Origin: Balamuthia mandrillaris
Lineage: Eukaryota; Discosea; Longamoebia; Balamuthiidae
Length of the DNA stretch: 20,000 nucleotides
Assembly: GCA_031835245.1 (NCBI GenBank)
Contig: JAVKOQ010000212.1
Location: 17,501-37,500 of the forward strand
Reading direction: 5' to 3'
Both the position numbers and the translations under genes were made by a program. The notes below the pieces were generated by a model. The model saw only the letters and a list, made by a program, of their open reading frames with translations. It was not told the DNA's origin and did no database searches. Of this stretch, positions 1-9,189 are shown piece by piece. The stretch's first letter is position 1, and each line of letters starts with the position of its first letter.

Positions 1-112
1 GTTTTTGGACGTCTACTCGTGAGAACGTCAAGGCAACTGTTGCTGTCTTGGCAGAGGATGATCTGATGCCGCACGATCTTCTTATTGGCTGGGATATTTT
101 GGAAGCACGATG
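1..112 (+). pseudogene. Element 1 retropepsin, C-terminal end
   Basis: The segment encodes residues ending PHDLLIGWDILEA at about 68-110. This matches the conserved hydrophobic-G-x-D-x-L strand near the C-terminus of Ty3/gypsy aspartic proteases, which cut the Gag-Pol polyprotein. The catalytic D-S/T-G part lies left of the window. The same stretch recurs, more decayed, in element 2 at about 4990-5090 and as a scrap at 15230-15340. Confidence 0.75.
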
Positions 113-299
113 ACACTGGTTACTTCTCGCTGAGAGCAAACCTGTGGACGGTTCGTCTGGTGACCCTGATGATGACCAAGTGTGCACCTCAGTCACAAAG
201 GAGACCCAAGATGTCATGGACGTTATCTACCCGGTGGAGCTTCCTACCAAGGAAGAGGTAATGACAAGCTTGAGAGAGCTCGTGAACGACGCGGACCTG

Positions 300-1050
300 G
301 ATATCGGGCAGAAAGCACAGCTTCTAGAGCTGGCCCTTGAATACAAGGACGTCTTCTGCTACAAGCTTCCTGAGCCAGGAAGTGTCAAACTTCCACCCCA
401 CAAGATAGTCCTAACGGATTATACCTCCATCCATGTGAAGCCTCACAAGGTCAGTGCCAAGGTTCAGGAGACCATTGATGCTGCCATGGATGACATGCTA
501 CTTATGGGCGTCATTCACAAATCTGTCAGCAAATGGGCATACCCTGTGATCATTGTTATCAAGAAGGATGGAAAGCCATGATTCTGTATTGACTACAGAG
601 AGCTAAACAAATGTATGGTGAAGGATTCCTACCCAATGCCTAATGTTGAGGACGGACTGAATTGCCTCCATGGCTCCAAGTTCTGATCCAAATTCGACTT
701 AGCGTGTGGTTATTGGCACTTCCTTATGGAGGAACATACTGCAAATATGTGTGCCTTTGTTATGAAATCCAGTCAGTTTGAGCCTGTGGTTATGCCCTTC
801 AGACCTACTAACACTTCGACTACGTTCCAACAAGGAATGGATGAGATCTTTGGTGAATTCAAGTGGAAGTTTTCTTGGTGTCATATTGATGACCTCATCA
901 TTTTTTCTAAGACATTTGAGGACCATCTCATTCACTTACGCAAGGTCTTTGAGCGTCTCTGTGAGTATCGACTCTATGTGAAGGTCAACAAATGTGCCTT
1001 CGTGAAGGAGACGATGGAGTACCTTGGACACATGGTGTCTAGCGATGGAA
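300..1050 (+). pseudogene. Element 1 reverse transcriptase domain (fossil)
   Basis: This region corresponds to the RNA-dependent DNA polymerase that copies element RNA into cDNA. Visible family landmarks include the lead-in around ALEYKDVFCYKLPEPG (340-380), the VIKKDGKP motif near 555-580, and the polymerase signature HIDDLIIFSK at about 882-911. The last corresponds to the Y/F-x-D-D active-site box of Ty3 elements. The thumb continues through YLGHMVSSDGISP (1020-1058). It belongs to a broken pol with several frame breaks in all. The equivalent region of element 2 is split by three solo LTRs. Confidence 0.92.
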
Positions 1051-1059
1051 TTAGCCCAG

Positions 1060-1645
1060 TACAGAGCAAGGTCAAGGCGGTGCAAGATTGCCCACGCCCT
1101 ACCACCAGGAAGCAACTACAAAGCTTCCTTGGACTTGCAAACTACTATCACAAGTTTATCCATCATCTCGCCGAGATGGTGAAGCCCCTCACCAACCTCA
1201 CGAGCCCCAAAACGAAGTTTGTGTGGAGCAACAAGCAGGAAAAGGCTTTCCAAGGGATAAAGGAGGCTCTGATCAGTTCTCCTGTCCTTGCCTATCCTGA
1301 TGCTGAAAAGGACTTTCGGATCTGCTGTGATGCCAGCGATTACGCCATCGGGGGAACTCTGGAGCAGAAAGGAGAGGATGGGCTATACCATGTTGTAGCC
1401 TACAGTAGCAAGAAGCTTTCCAGTCTGCAGCTCAATTGGAGCGCCACGGAGAAGGAGGCTTATGCCGTTGTCTTCTTCCTACAGCATTGGAGACATTATG
1501 TTCTTCAGCAGTTAGAATGTGTCATTACTGACCATTCAGCTCTGCAATGGCTGTTCTTCCAGAAGAACCCTTTGGGCAAGTTGGCAAGGTGGATTGCCAA
1601 GCTGCAGGAATTCGGCCACGTCCGAGTTACCCACTGACCAGGGAA
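1060..1645 (+). pseudogene. Element 1 connection and RNase H domain (fossil)
   Basis: The RT thumb/connection motif FLGLANYYHKFI (about 1123-1160) leads into RNase H, which degrades the RNA strand of the RNA-DNA hybrid. RNase H landmarks are CDASDYAIGGTLEQ (about 1326-1367), ATEKEAYAVVF (about 1444-1476) and TDHSALQWL (about 1525-1551). These are the positions of the acidic catalytic residues in Ty3/gypsy RNase H. Downstream, about 1650-1950 corresponds to the spacer between RNase H and integrase, where similarity to known domains is weak. Confidence 0.92.
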
Positions 1646-1939
1646 GGAACATTCCAATGCTGATAGTCTCAGCCATGAACCGTTCACTCTCAGTGCAGTC
1701 AACACTGTTACTCGTCCGAAGAACCGCAAGCAGGTTACTTTTGCAGACGGAGGGGAAGGCAGCCAGTCAGACAACAAAGATGACCGTGGGATACAGTCAC
1801 AAGAAAATGGCTCCCCGTAGGTTTTACCGGATATGGAGTTGGATTCCGACTCATGGCTTGAGCTGCTGCATAACGACGATGAATTTTCATGGATTGTTGA
1901 AGCCATTGAAGGCAACGAGGAGGCATGTCAACACAAGAC

Positions 1940-2700
1940 ACCCCGTCAGTTGGCGCTCATGGAGCAGTGCTTCCTTCAAGATGAACATTTATTATGCACG
2001 ATTTGGCCTGATAAAGCCAAGGTCAAACAAGCTACTGTCCAACAAATTGTGCCCAAGGAGCTTAGGAATGAGATACTTCATCAGTTCCATGATGTTCCTA
2101 TGGGTGGGCATTTTGGCCTTATGAAGATGTACTCCTGTCTCATCATGCAGTACTGGTGGCCTGGAATTCACAAAGATGTGGAATGTTGGGTCAAGGGCTG
2201 TATAGAATGCCAGGAGGTGAAGGCTCGTGAAAGAAAGCTGATGGGCTGTTGGGTCACATCATTGCTAACGAGCCAGGCAAGTTGGTCTGCATGAACCTGA
2301 TCGGTGAGTTGCCCTTGACAGCCGAAGGGTACCGATATGCCTTGGTCACCATCAACGCCTTCACGTGTTGGCCGGACATTCGTCCATTGAAGATGAAACA
2401 AGCAAAGGAAGTGGTGAAGGCCTTACTTGAGATCTTCACGAGCATGGACCTTCCTAAGGAGCTTCTGTCTGATCAAGGAAAAGAGTTCATCAACAAACTC
2501 AACAATGAGCTGTCGACTCTTCTTGGCATCAAGTGCAAATACACCACGGCAGAGCATCCCCAAGGAAATGGCATGGTTGAACGATACAACTGCACCCTTA
2601 AGGAGCAGCTCCGAAAATTCGTGGATGGCAGGCAACAAGCCTGGAGTGTGTACCTTCTGATGCTACTTTATTCTTATCGCCACGTGCCGCTGCCAGGATG
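1940..2700 (+). pseudogene. Element 1 integrase, zinc-binding and catalytic core (fossil)
   Basis: The integrase inserts cDNA into the host chromosome. The N-terminal His-His-Cys-Cys zinc-binding domain is visible at about 2068-2225, with landmarks HQFHDVPMGGHFG and CIECQEVK. The retroviral-type (rve) catalytic core follows: ELPLTAEGYRYALVTI (about 2305-2352), LLSDQGKEF (about 2461-2487) and AEHPQGNGMVERYN (about 2551-2590). The last two hold the second aspartate and the glutamate of the D,D-35-E triad. The element 2 counterpart lies at about 7690-8400. The region is part of a broken pol. Confidence 0.92.
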
Positions 2701-2704
2701 ACGA

Positions 2705-3290
2705 TTTACCCCTTATGAGCTTATGTTTGGGAGGAAGTCCAACGGTACCGGTTTTGGACACTACTCATCTGTCCAACAATTCATGGGTGAGGCAACTGCA
2801 GGAGACACAGCGTGCACTTGCAGAAGAAGCCCGTGGAGTAGACAACGCCCAAAAAGAGAAGATGGAGAAAAGGCATGGCAAGCTGGAGGAAGAGTTTAAG
2901 GTTGACGACCTGGTTCTCATTCACTCCAAAGCTACATCCATTGGTGAGTCTAAGAAACTTTGATGTAGTTGGAAAGGAGGACCCTACAAGATTATCAAAA
3001 TCTGTTCTTCGCAGACAATCAAGGTGCAGAATACTGCTGGTCCTGAAACAGATAAAGTGGTAAATCTCAACCGTGTCAAACGATTTATTCCACGTGACAA
3101 CAAAGACAGACAGCTTGCTGATGATGAATACGAGGTTGAGAGAATTCTTGACCACCGTTATACCAATCGAGGACTTGAATACAGGTTGAAGTGGAAAGGT
3201 TTTTTCATCCACCACAACTCTTGGGAGCCTGAACACAACGTTATCAACGCCCCAGACCTGGTCCAGGCATATTGGAGAGCGGTATCATGA
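2705..3290 (+). pseudogene. Element 1 integrase tail with chromodomain (fossil)
   Basis: After the catalytic core comes a charged, helix-rich stretch (about 2770-2930). It is followed by a basic segment and then a chromodomain at about 3120-3285. Chromodomain landmarks are YEVERILDHR (about 3128-3157), EYRLKWKGF (about 3178-3204) and NSWEPEHNV (about 3217-3243), containing the aromatic positions that bind methylated histone tails in this family. In chromoviruses this module steers integration towards heterochromatin, which would fit the dense clustering of elements here. That link is inference. Confidence 0.9.
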
Positions 3291-3329
3291 TTATTGACCT
3301 GACAGTCAATCACAGAGTGACTTTGGCCT

Positions 3330-3341
3330 GGGAGGAGGAAG
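3330..3341 (+). other. Element 1 polypurine tract
   Basis: The all-purine run GGGAGGAGGAAG lies directly against the TG that opens the 3' LTR. This is where LTR retrotransposons prime plus-strand DNA synthesis. The same position in element 2 (about 9022-9030) keeps a similar purine run. Confidence 0.8.
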
Positions 3342-3479
3342 TGTTATACCACTCTCCCATAATACCTATCCCTATCTCTCCTTGTATATATATTTCTTCT
3401 TATCATTTTATTAAAGGTCTTTTCCCTACGTCCATCGAGTTGGTGTCCGTTAGGTTGTTTCCCTACTGGCCTTATCACA
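3342..3479 (+). repeat. 3' LTR of element 1 (family R1, 138 bp)
   Basis: It starts TGTTATACC and ends CTTATCACA, so it has canonical TG...CA ends. It sits right after the polypurine tract. A TATA-like run at about 3384-3394 could be the U3 promoter core. Boundaries are fixed by an inverted solo copy of exactly the same length at 8765-8902 that interrupts other DNA. Further copies lie at 9031-9173 (3' LTR of element 2) and 17081-17210 (minus strand, 5' LTR of a third element). Confidence 0.9.
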
Positions 3480-3481
3480 AT

Positions 3482-3588
3482 AGGATTAAAACATATTAAA
3501 AAAGAAGAACTAGAGAACAAAAGGTGTTAAAAGAGAAAGGTGATTTAAAACAAAAACTAACATATTCAAAAAAACAAAAAGAAGAAGA
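3482..3588 (-). repeat. Partial family R5 LTR
   Basis: This A-rich stretch aligns with the reverse complement of the R5 LTR at 6641-6876 and with the inverted R5 copy at 17354-17595. Shared landmarks include AAAACATATTA, GAACAAA, GGTGTTAA and AACAAAAACTAAC. Only the middle part of R5 is present. It is cut on the left by the end of element 1 and on the right by the R3 LTR starting at 3589. Confidence 0.6.
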
Positions 3589-3837
3589 TGTTATAACTTA
3601 GGGTTGTGTCAATTCCACTCTTTCTTACAATGTTCACAAGGAAGAAATAAGATTGAGGTAATTCTCTCTTATTGATAAGACTTGCTTTATGTGTTCAATT
3701 TCTCTCTTTAATTCTATTATTCTCTCCTTTTTCTCCATTTCTCCTTATCTTGAGTAACTAACACAATACTTAGAGATTCCATTGATTGGCTGGTTGATGC
3801 CATTGTATCAATTATACTGAGATCATGCTGAGTGACA
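3589..3837 (+). repeat. Family R3 LTR, followed by leader
   Basis: It aligns along its length with the R3 copies at 9998, 10996 (inverted), 18933 and 19420. The most conserved block is AACACAATACTTAGAGATTC at about 3761-3780. The ends are TG...CA, with a terminal GTGACA matching the other copies. No target duplication is seen at its flanks. Similarity to the 9998 copy continues past the end, so this looks like a 5' LTR plus leader rather than a solo LTR. Confidence 0.82.
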
Positions 3838-3933
3838 TCCTTCTCTACTTTCAAGATAACAGCAATACTTATTGGTTTGAAAGTCAATGTCACAATGTTA
3901 CAGCTTTTCTATCCTTATAGCTCTTCATGCCTT
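3838..3933 (+). repeat. Family R3 internal leader (5' untranslated part)
   Basis: This stretch aligns with 10259-10360, which follows another R3 LTR in the same orientation. Both contain CTTTCAAG followed about 20 bases later by a TTGAAAG-type inverted copy. It is cut at 3934 by an R2 LTR. No coding sequence is seen in it. Confidence 0.65.
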
Positions 3934-4133
3934 TGTTAATGGGAAATAACTCTGTGTATCAAGAAAGGGATGACATGTAAGCGACTCTGGGTTTATTCAC
4001 AAGAAACGAAGTATGGACCAAAGTGTGTGCTTTGAATGTGTCATGAGGAAAAGGGGAAAATAAAAAGGGTGAGAAAATTTGGAAGTATCAGGGAGAGTGT
4101 TGACAAGAAGTCATAATAGTTGGTTTTCCAACA
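3934..4133 (+). repeat. Family R2 solo LTR, copy 1 (200 bp)
   Basis: It begins TGTTAATGG and ends TTTTCCAACA. It aligns with three more copies at 5505, 11795 and 18320, all sharing the core ACCAAAGTGTGTGCTTTGAA. The flanks CCTT and TCTT match in three of four positions, compatible with a decayed 4-bp target duplication. With TG...CA ends and no internal region, a solo LTR is the simplest reading. A MITE is the alternative. Confidence 0.8.
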
Positions 4134-4700
4134 TCTTAATCAAAAGTTGGAAACAAAGGGTTGAAATACAATAGTCTTGGCTCTGGGTCCAGCTCTTCAT
4201 CTTTCAGTAAAGAGGAAGAAAGAAAGGAAACAGAGAAGAAAAAACATATTCTTAATCTCATGGCTTGCTAATAAGATTTATGATGATACATGGCCAAAAA
4301 CAACAATTGTGACAGCTTGGGCAATGTTTGGCTAATGCAAAGTCTGTTTATGATAGAAATGTTGCTGACCTTCCATGGCAAGCCAAATAAGGACCTAAAC
4401 ATCTTTTTGACCTCATTTGACTACTATATAACTGCTGCTGACTAAAGTCATTAGGTCAATATTCTTCACTTTGAGAAGGACAATGACACACAAAGAAGAG
4501 CTTAGACCATCAATCAAGGAGCTTTCAACAAGATAAAAACAACAACAATGGCAGTTCAAGCAATGATAGAAAGAAGAAACAACTCTTTTACTACAACTGT
4601 AAGTCAAAAAAGCTCTGAACAAGAGAGTGCTCAAAAAAGAAACATGTCAACCAAAGTAAGAAGGACACTTTTGGTAGTGCTTTGTAGGACACAAAGGGCA
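4134..4700 (+). pseudogene. Element 2 gag (fossil): capsid and zinc-knuckle region
   Basis: Gag forms the virus-like particle in which reverse transcription happens. Capsid-like residues FHGKPNKDLNIFLTSFDYY at about 4368-4425 fit the Ty3 gag pattern F-x-G-x-P...D-P-x-x-F. A lysine-rich, cysteine-containing stretch at about 4585-4660 is where the CCHC zinc knuckle of the nucleocapsid should be. A second copy of the same gag lies inverted at 16385-16975, including matching text around GGCTCTGGGTCCAGCTCTT (about 4172-4190). Decayed and non-coding now. Confidence 0.75.
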
Positions 4701-4839
4701 AGTCTGGAAACCAATGCCAGGTGCTAGCCTAGAAGGACAGTGGCTAGTGAAAGAACAGGATTGATGAATATTGTTGTCAAAAATGTATGTTATCTGCTGA
4801 GAATATCAACAATGATCTCTGGAAAAAGGACAATCAAGG

Positions 4840-5130
4840 CCACACTGAACTTCTGTGCTACCAATAGCTTCATCCAGCAAACACTCCTACCTAAAGGAGT
4901 GAGAATTAGTAGCTTATATAACAGGGATATATAAAGAAGTGCCACTGACCATAAAGTGAAGCTGAAGAGTTATGTTACTCGTCATTTTCAGATACTTACT
5001 CATAAGAATGTCAAGACAACTGTTGTTGTCTTGACAGAGGATGATTTGATGGGATATTTTGGAAATATGATGACATTGGTTACTTTTTGCTGAAAGCAAA
5101 CCTGTGGAAGGTTTATCTAGTGACTTTGAT
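4840..5130 (+). pseudogene. Element 2 retropepsin region (fossil)
   Basis: Translation around 4845-4910 reads like the flap and active-site neighbourhood of a Ty3 protease (LNFCATNSFIQQTLLPKGV). The DNA from about 4990 aligns with positions 10-180 of element 1. A separate scrap of the same region lies at 15230-15340. Decayed. Confidence 0.75.
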
Positions 5131-5504
5131 GATGACTAAGTATACACTATAGTCACAAAAGAGACCCAAGATGTTGTGGATATTATCTACCTAGTGGAGC
5201 TTCCTATTGAGGATGAGATAATGATGGGCTGGAAAGAGCTCATGAATGACACTGACCTGGATATTAGGTAAAAAGCACAGCTTTTAAAGCTAGCCCTTGA
5301 ATACAAGGACATCTTCTACTACAAGCTTCCTGAGCCAGGAAGTGTCAAACTTCCTTTCTATAAAATAGTCCTAATAGATTATACTTTCATTTGTATGAAG
5401 CCTCACAAGGTCAGCACCAAGGTTCAGGAGACCATTAATGCTGCCATGAATGACATTCTATTTATAGGCATTATTTGCAAATCTGTCAGCAAATGGACAC
5501 ACTG

Positions 5505-5701
5505 TGTTGATGGAAAATAACTCTGCAGATCAAGAAAGGGACAGCATGTAAGTGACTCTGGGTTTATTCACAAGAAAAGGGGTGTGGACCAAAGTGTGTG
5601 CTTTGAATGTGTCATGAGGAAAAGGGGAAAAAAAAGAGTAAGAAAATTTGGAGGAGTGTCAACAGGAAGTCATAATGAAAGAAATGGTTGGTTTATCAAC
5701 A
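5505..5701 (+). repeat. Family R2 solo LTR, copy 2, inside element 2 RT
   Basis: Starts TGTTGATGG and ends TTTATCAACA, giving a 7-bp perfect terminal inverted match (TGTTGAT/ATCAACA). Element 1 gives the empty site at about 543-552, so this is a clean insertion into element 2. Flanks ACTG and ACCT are too changed to prove a target duplication. The insertion is younger than element 2. Confidence 0.85.
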
Positions 5702-6197
5702 ACCTTGTGATCATTATTATTAAGAAGGATGGAAAACTACCATTTTGTATCAACTACAGAGTTAAATAAATAGACAGTGAAGAATTTCTATTCAATGCCT
5801 AACATTGAGGACAGACTAAATTGCCTCTACAGCTCCAAGTTCTGATTCAAATTCGACTTAACATATGGTTATTGGCACTTCCTTATGAAGGAGTGTAATA
5901 CAAATATGTATGCTTTTGTCACAAAGATCTAGTCAATTCAAGCATGTAGTTATGCCCTTACTACGTTCCAATGAGGAATAGATGAGATCTTCAGCAGATT
6001 TAAGAACAAGTTTTCTTGAAGTCATATCAACAACTTCATTGTTTTTTTCTAAGACATTTAAGGACCACCTTGTTTACTTACACAAGGTCTTTGGTTTCCA
6101 TGAATATTAACTCTTTATAAAGGTCAACAAATACACTTTCATATAGGAGATGATAAAGTACCTTGGACACATGATGTTTAGCAATAGAATTCGCCCT

Positions 6198-6500
6198 TGT
6201 TGGAAAACTCCAACATAGTAGCTCTTCTTCCTGCCGAGTTCTCCTTCTACCATCGACCTGAGGAAACTTCTCATCTTTCCTTTCTCCTTTCTTGATGTTT
6301 CCTTTTTTCTCTCTCTTTCATTTTATGCTTTGTTCTTTTATGGATCTTTCTTCTAGTTTAAATACCACCTCTCCTTGTTTCTTCTTTCCTCTCGGGACAA
6401 CTTATAACAAAATACTTTACTTGTATTCTTTACTTTGGTAAATTAAGTTCAGGTCTCATACTTACTTTGTCTCTGCTATCATTTCCATTCTTATTTTACA
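6198..6500 (+). repeat. Family R4 solo LTR, copy 1, inside element 2 RT (303 bp)
   Basis: Starts with TGTTGGAAAACTCCAACA, a 7-bp hairpin with a 4-base loop, and ends CTTATTTTACA. It aligns along its length with inverted copies at 14575-14871 and 16059-16384. It interrupts sequence that is continuous in element 1 at about 1055-1062. CCTT occurs on both sides of the junction, but the exact duplication cannot be fixed. Confidence 0.85.
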
Positions 6501-6640
6501 ATACCTTGTATAGAGCAAGGCCAAGGCTGTACAAGATTGCCCTTGCCCTACCACCAGAAAACAACTATAAAGCTTGCTTCCTTGGACTTGCAAACTACTA
6601 TTACAAGTTTATCTATTATTTCACCAAGATGGTAAAGCTC

Positions 6641-6876
6641 TGTTGTCCTTTTTTCTTTCCTTTCTTCCTGTCAACATCTGTGACATGGACCAATTGCCTG
6701 CCATGTCACTAAGCTTTTTTTTTATATTCTGTTGCTTCCTTCCTTCTTTCTTTTAGTTCATTAGTTGTTGTTTCATTCACACTACACCTTTTTCTCTTAA
6801 CACCCTTTGTTCCCTTTTTCCTTTTTGAATAATATGTTTTGGCCCTGTCTGTTTGTATTATTCGCCCTTTTCAACA
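6641..6876 (+). repeat. Family R5 solo LTR, copy 1, inside element 2 (236 bp)
   Basis: Starts TGTTGTCC, ends TTTTCAACA, and is flanked by a perfect 4-bp duplication GCTC (6637-6640 and 6877-6880). Element 1 gives the uninterrupted target at about 1180-1190. An inverted copy at 17354-17595 and a fragment at 3482-3588 confirm it is a repeat family. Very pyrimidine-rich, hence the chance open frames over it. Confidence 0.88.
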
Positions 6877-6959
6877 GCTCCTTACTAACCTTATTAGCCC
6901 TAAAACGAAGTTCATGTGAAGCAATAACTAGGAAAAGGCTTTTCAAGGAATAAAAGAAG

Positions 6960-7440
6960 CTTTGATCAGTTCTCCTGTTCTTGCCTATCCTGATGCTGAA
7001 AAGGACTTTAAGATCTACTGTGATGCCAGCAATTACATCATCAGGAGAACTCTGGAGCAAAAAGGAGAGAAAGGACTATACTATGTTGTAGCCTATAGTA
7101 GCAAGAAGCTCTGGTGTACAGCTCAATTGGAGTGCCATGGAAAAAGAGGCATATATTGTTGTTTTCTTCTTGTAGCATTGGAGACATTGCTTAATTCAAT
7201 GAATGTAATGTTTCCAATGAATTACTTTATTTGATTCATAAATTACATGTTCTTTAGCAGCTAGAATGCATCTTCACTGACCATTTGATGGTGCAATGGC
7301 TAACCTTTTAAGCAAGTTAGCAAAGTGGATTGCTATGCTACAGGAATTTAGCCATATCTAAGTTACCAACCAAGGAAGGAATATTTCAATGCCAATAGTC
7401 TTAGCCATAAACTGTTTACTCTCAGTGCAATCAACATTAT
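6960..7440 (+). pseudogene. Element 2 RNase H (fossil)
   Basis: Residues such as SSPVLAYPDAEKDFKIYCDASNY (split here as SSPVLAYPDAEKDF then KIYCDASNY, about 6968-7035) and VAYSSKKL (about 7088-7111) match RNase H of element 1 almost word for word. This shows both are the same family. The rest of the domain is decayed. Confidence 0.88.
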
Positions 7441-7689
7441 TACTTGTCTGAAGAATCAAAAGCAGCTTACTTTCACAGACAAAGGGAAAGGCAGCTAATC
7501 AGATAATAAAGATGACCATGGGATACAATTACAAAAAAATGGCTTGAGCTGCTGTATAATGATGATGAATTTTCATGAATCATCAAAGCCATTGAAGGCA
7601 ATGAAGAGGCATGTCAACACATGACACCCCATTAGTTGGTGCTTATAAAGCAGCGCTTCCTTTAAGATAAACATGACTTGATATTTATT

Positions 7690-8400
7690 ATGCACGATTT
7701 GGCCTGATAAAGCCAAGATCAAACAAGCTATCATCCAATAAATCATGCCCAAGGAGCTTAGAATTGAAATACTTTATCAGTTTCAAGATGTTCCTATAGA
7801 TGAGTATTTCAGCCTTACAAAGATATACTCCCATCTTATATAGCACTAATGGCTGGAATTCACAAAGATGTAAAACATTGAGCCAAGGACTGTGTGAAAT
7901 GCCAGGAGGAAAAAGCTCTATGGAAAAAAGCTGACAGACTATTGGGTTACATCATTACTAATGAGCCAGGTAAGTTAGTCTGCATGGACCAGATCAGTGA
8001 GTTGCCCTTGACAGCTAAAGGATACCAATACGCCTTGGTCATCATCAATGCCTTCACATGTTGGCCAAACATTTATTCATTGAAGACAAAACAAGCAAAG
8101 GAAGTAACAAAGGCCTTACTAAATATCTTTGCAAGCATAGACCTTCCAAAGGAGCTTTTGTCTGATCAAGGAAAAGAGTTTGTTATCAAACTCAACAATG
8201 AGCTTTCAACTCTTCTTGACATCAAGTGTAAATATGCCATGGCAGAGCATTTCCAAAAAAATGACATATTTTAACAATACAACTGTGTCTTTAAGGAGCA
8301 ACAGCTCCAAAAATTCGTGGATGGCAAACAACAAGCCTGGAGTGCATACCTTTCAATGCTACTTTATTTTACCACCACATGCCACTGCTGGGATGACATT
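7690..8400 (+). pseudogene. Element 2 integrase (fossil)
   Basis: Aligns with element 1 at about 1990-2700. The core keeps ELPLTAKGYQYALVIINAF (about 7999-8055), LLSDQGKEF (about 8155-8181) and LSTLLDIKCKYAMAEHF (about 8203-8253). This covers the second acidic residue of the D,D-35-E core and its surroundings. The zinc-binding part at about 7770-7910 is more worn. Decayed and non-coding. Confidence 0.88.
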
Positions 8401-8764
8401 TTACCCCTTATGAGCTTATATTTAAGAGGAAGTTCAACAGTATTGATTTGGTGAACACTATTTATCTGTTTGACAATTCATGGGTAAGACAACTGCAGAA
8501 GACACAGTATGAACTTACAAAAAAAGCCTGTGGAGTAGTGAATGCTCAAAAATAGAAATGAAAGAATAGCATAGCAAGTTGAAAGAAGAGTTTAAGGTTG
8601 GTGACCTGGTATTCATTCACTCCAAAGCTATAATAATCAGCAAGTCTGAGAAACTTTGATATTGTTAAAAAGGAGGACCTTACAAGATTATCAAAATCTG
8701 TTTTCTGCAAAAAATCAAGGTGCAGAATACTGCTAGTCTTGAAATGAATAAAGTAATAAACCTC

Positions 8765-8902
8765 TGTGATAAGGCCAGTAGGGGAACAACCTAACAGACA
8801 CCAACTTGATGGATGTAGGGAAAAGACCTTTAATAGAATGAATAAAAGAGATATATATACAAGGAGAGATAGGGATAGGTATTATGGGAGAGTGGTATAA
8901 CA
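8765..8902 (-). repeat. Inverted R1 solo LTR inside element 2 (138 bp)
   Basis: The reverse complement of the element 1 LTR, exactly 138 bp, running from TGTGATAAGG to GTATAACA on the plus strand. It is flanked by a perfect 4-bp duplication CCTC (8761-8764 and 8903-8906). The uninterrupted target is present in element 1 near 3066. It is closer to the element 1 LTR than the element 2 LTR is, so it reflects a later round of R1 activity. Confidence 0.92.
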
Positions 8903-9030
8903 CCTCAACCATGTTAACTCTTGAATGCAATGTTATCAATGCCCCAGACCCGGTCCAGGCATATTGGAGAGAAGTATCATGATTATTAGCTTGACAGTCA
9001 ATCATAGAGTGACTTTGGCCTGGGAAGGAG

Positions 9031-9173
9031 TGCTATACTACTCTTTCATAATACCTATTTCTATCTTTCCTTATATATATATATATATTTCTCCTTTTCA
9101 TCCTATTTAAGGCCGTTTTCAATTTCCATCAAGTTGGTGTCTGTTAGGTTGTTCTTATACTAGCCTTATTACA
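9031..9173 (+). repeat. 3' LTR of element 2 (family R1, about 143 bp)
   Basis: Aligns with the element 1 LTR from TGCTATAC to CTTATTACA, preceded by the purine run GGGAAGGAG as a worn polypurine tract. It contains an expanded TA run at about 9074-9089, which accounts for the extra length. It is much more diverged from the element 1 LTR than the inverted copy at 8765. Confidence 0.88.
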
Positions 9174-9189
9174 CTATTGTAAAAAAGAA

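Larger units (their letters stand above)
1..3479 (+). mobile_element. Element 1: Ty3/gypsy chromovirus-like LTR retrotransposon (R1 family), 5' end outside the window
   Basis: A fossil LTR retrotransposon read left to right: end of retropepsin, reverse transcriptase, RNase H, integrase, chromodomain, polypurine tract and a 138-bp 3' LTR. This domain order, with integrase after RNase H and a chromodomain at the integrase tail, defines the chromodomain branch of Ty3/gypsy. It is broken, with several reading-frame breaks across pol, but all domains keep clear motifs. It is far better preserved than the related element at 4134-9173 and has many more CpG dinucleotides, so it is the youngest copy here. 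Gag and the 5' LTR would lie left of position 1. Its 3' LTR abuts a fragment of another repeat at 3482. Confidence 0.93.
5150..6960 (+). pseudogene. Element 2 reverse transcriptase region (fossil), split by three solo LTRs
   Basis: The DNA aligns with element 1 from about 200 to 1260. Landmarks such as KKDGK near 5725-5740 and the thumb LGLANYYYKFIY near 6580-6620 are recognisable. The alignment is interrupted by solo LTRs of R2 (5505-5701), R4 (6198-6500) and R5 (6641-6876), each absent from element 1. An apparently open reading frame at 5584-5769 runs from inside the R2 LTR into RT and is therefore a chance fusion. Confidence 0.85.
4134..9173 (+). mobile_element. Element 2: old, heavily decayed Ty3/gypsy chromovirus-like element of the R1 family with nested insertions
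   Basis: Gag, protease, RT, RNase H, integrase and a 3' LTR occur in the same order as in element 1 and align with it at the DNA level over most of their length. It is badly broken, with tens of breaks, and strongly shifted to A+T. Four solo LTRs have landed in it: R2 (5505-5701), R4 (6198-6500), R5 (6641-6876) and an inverted R1 (8765-8902). Each is missing from the same place in element 1, which supplies the empty-site reference. The chromodomain part is barely recognisable. No 5' LTR is seen, because the left edge meets the R2 LTR at 3934-4133. It is clearly older than element 1. Confidence 0.9.

Noticed and set aside
1505-1915. Minus-strand open frame of 136 codons
   Set aside because: Antisense to the RNase H region of element 1. 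The plus strand carries the conserved motifs.
5584-5769. An open frame of 61 codons starting in unique-looking sequence and ending in KKDGK-like text
   Set aside because: The left part is inside an R2 LTR and the right part is the RT fossil of element 2. It is a chance fusion at an insertion junction.
4134-9173. Classical RIP with strict CpA targeting
   Set aside because: By eye the transitions between elements 1 and 2 fall in CpG, CpA, CpT and CpC contexts alike, so a strict context claim is not supported without counting.
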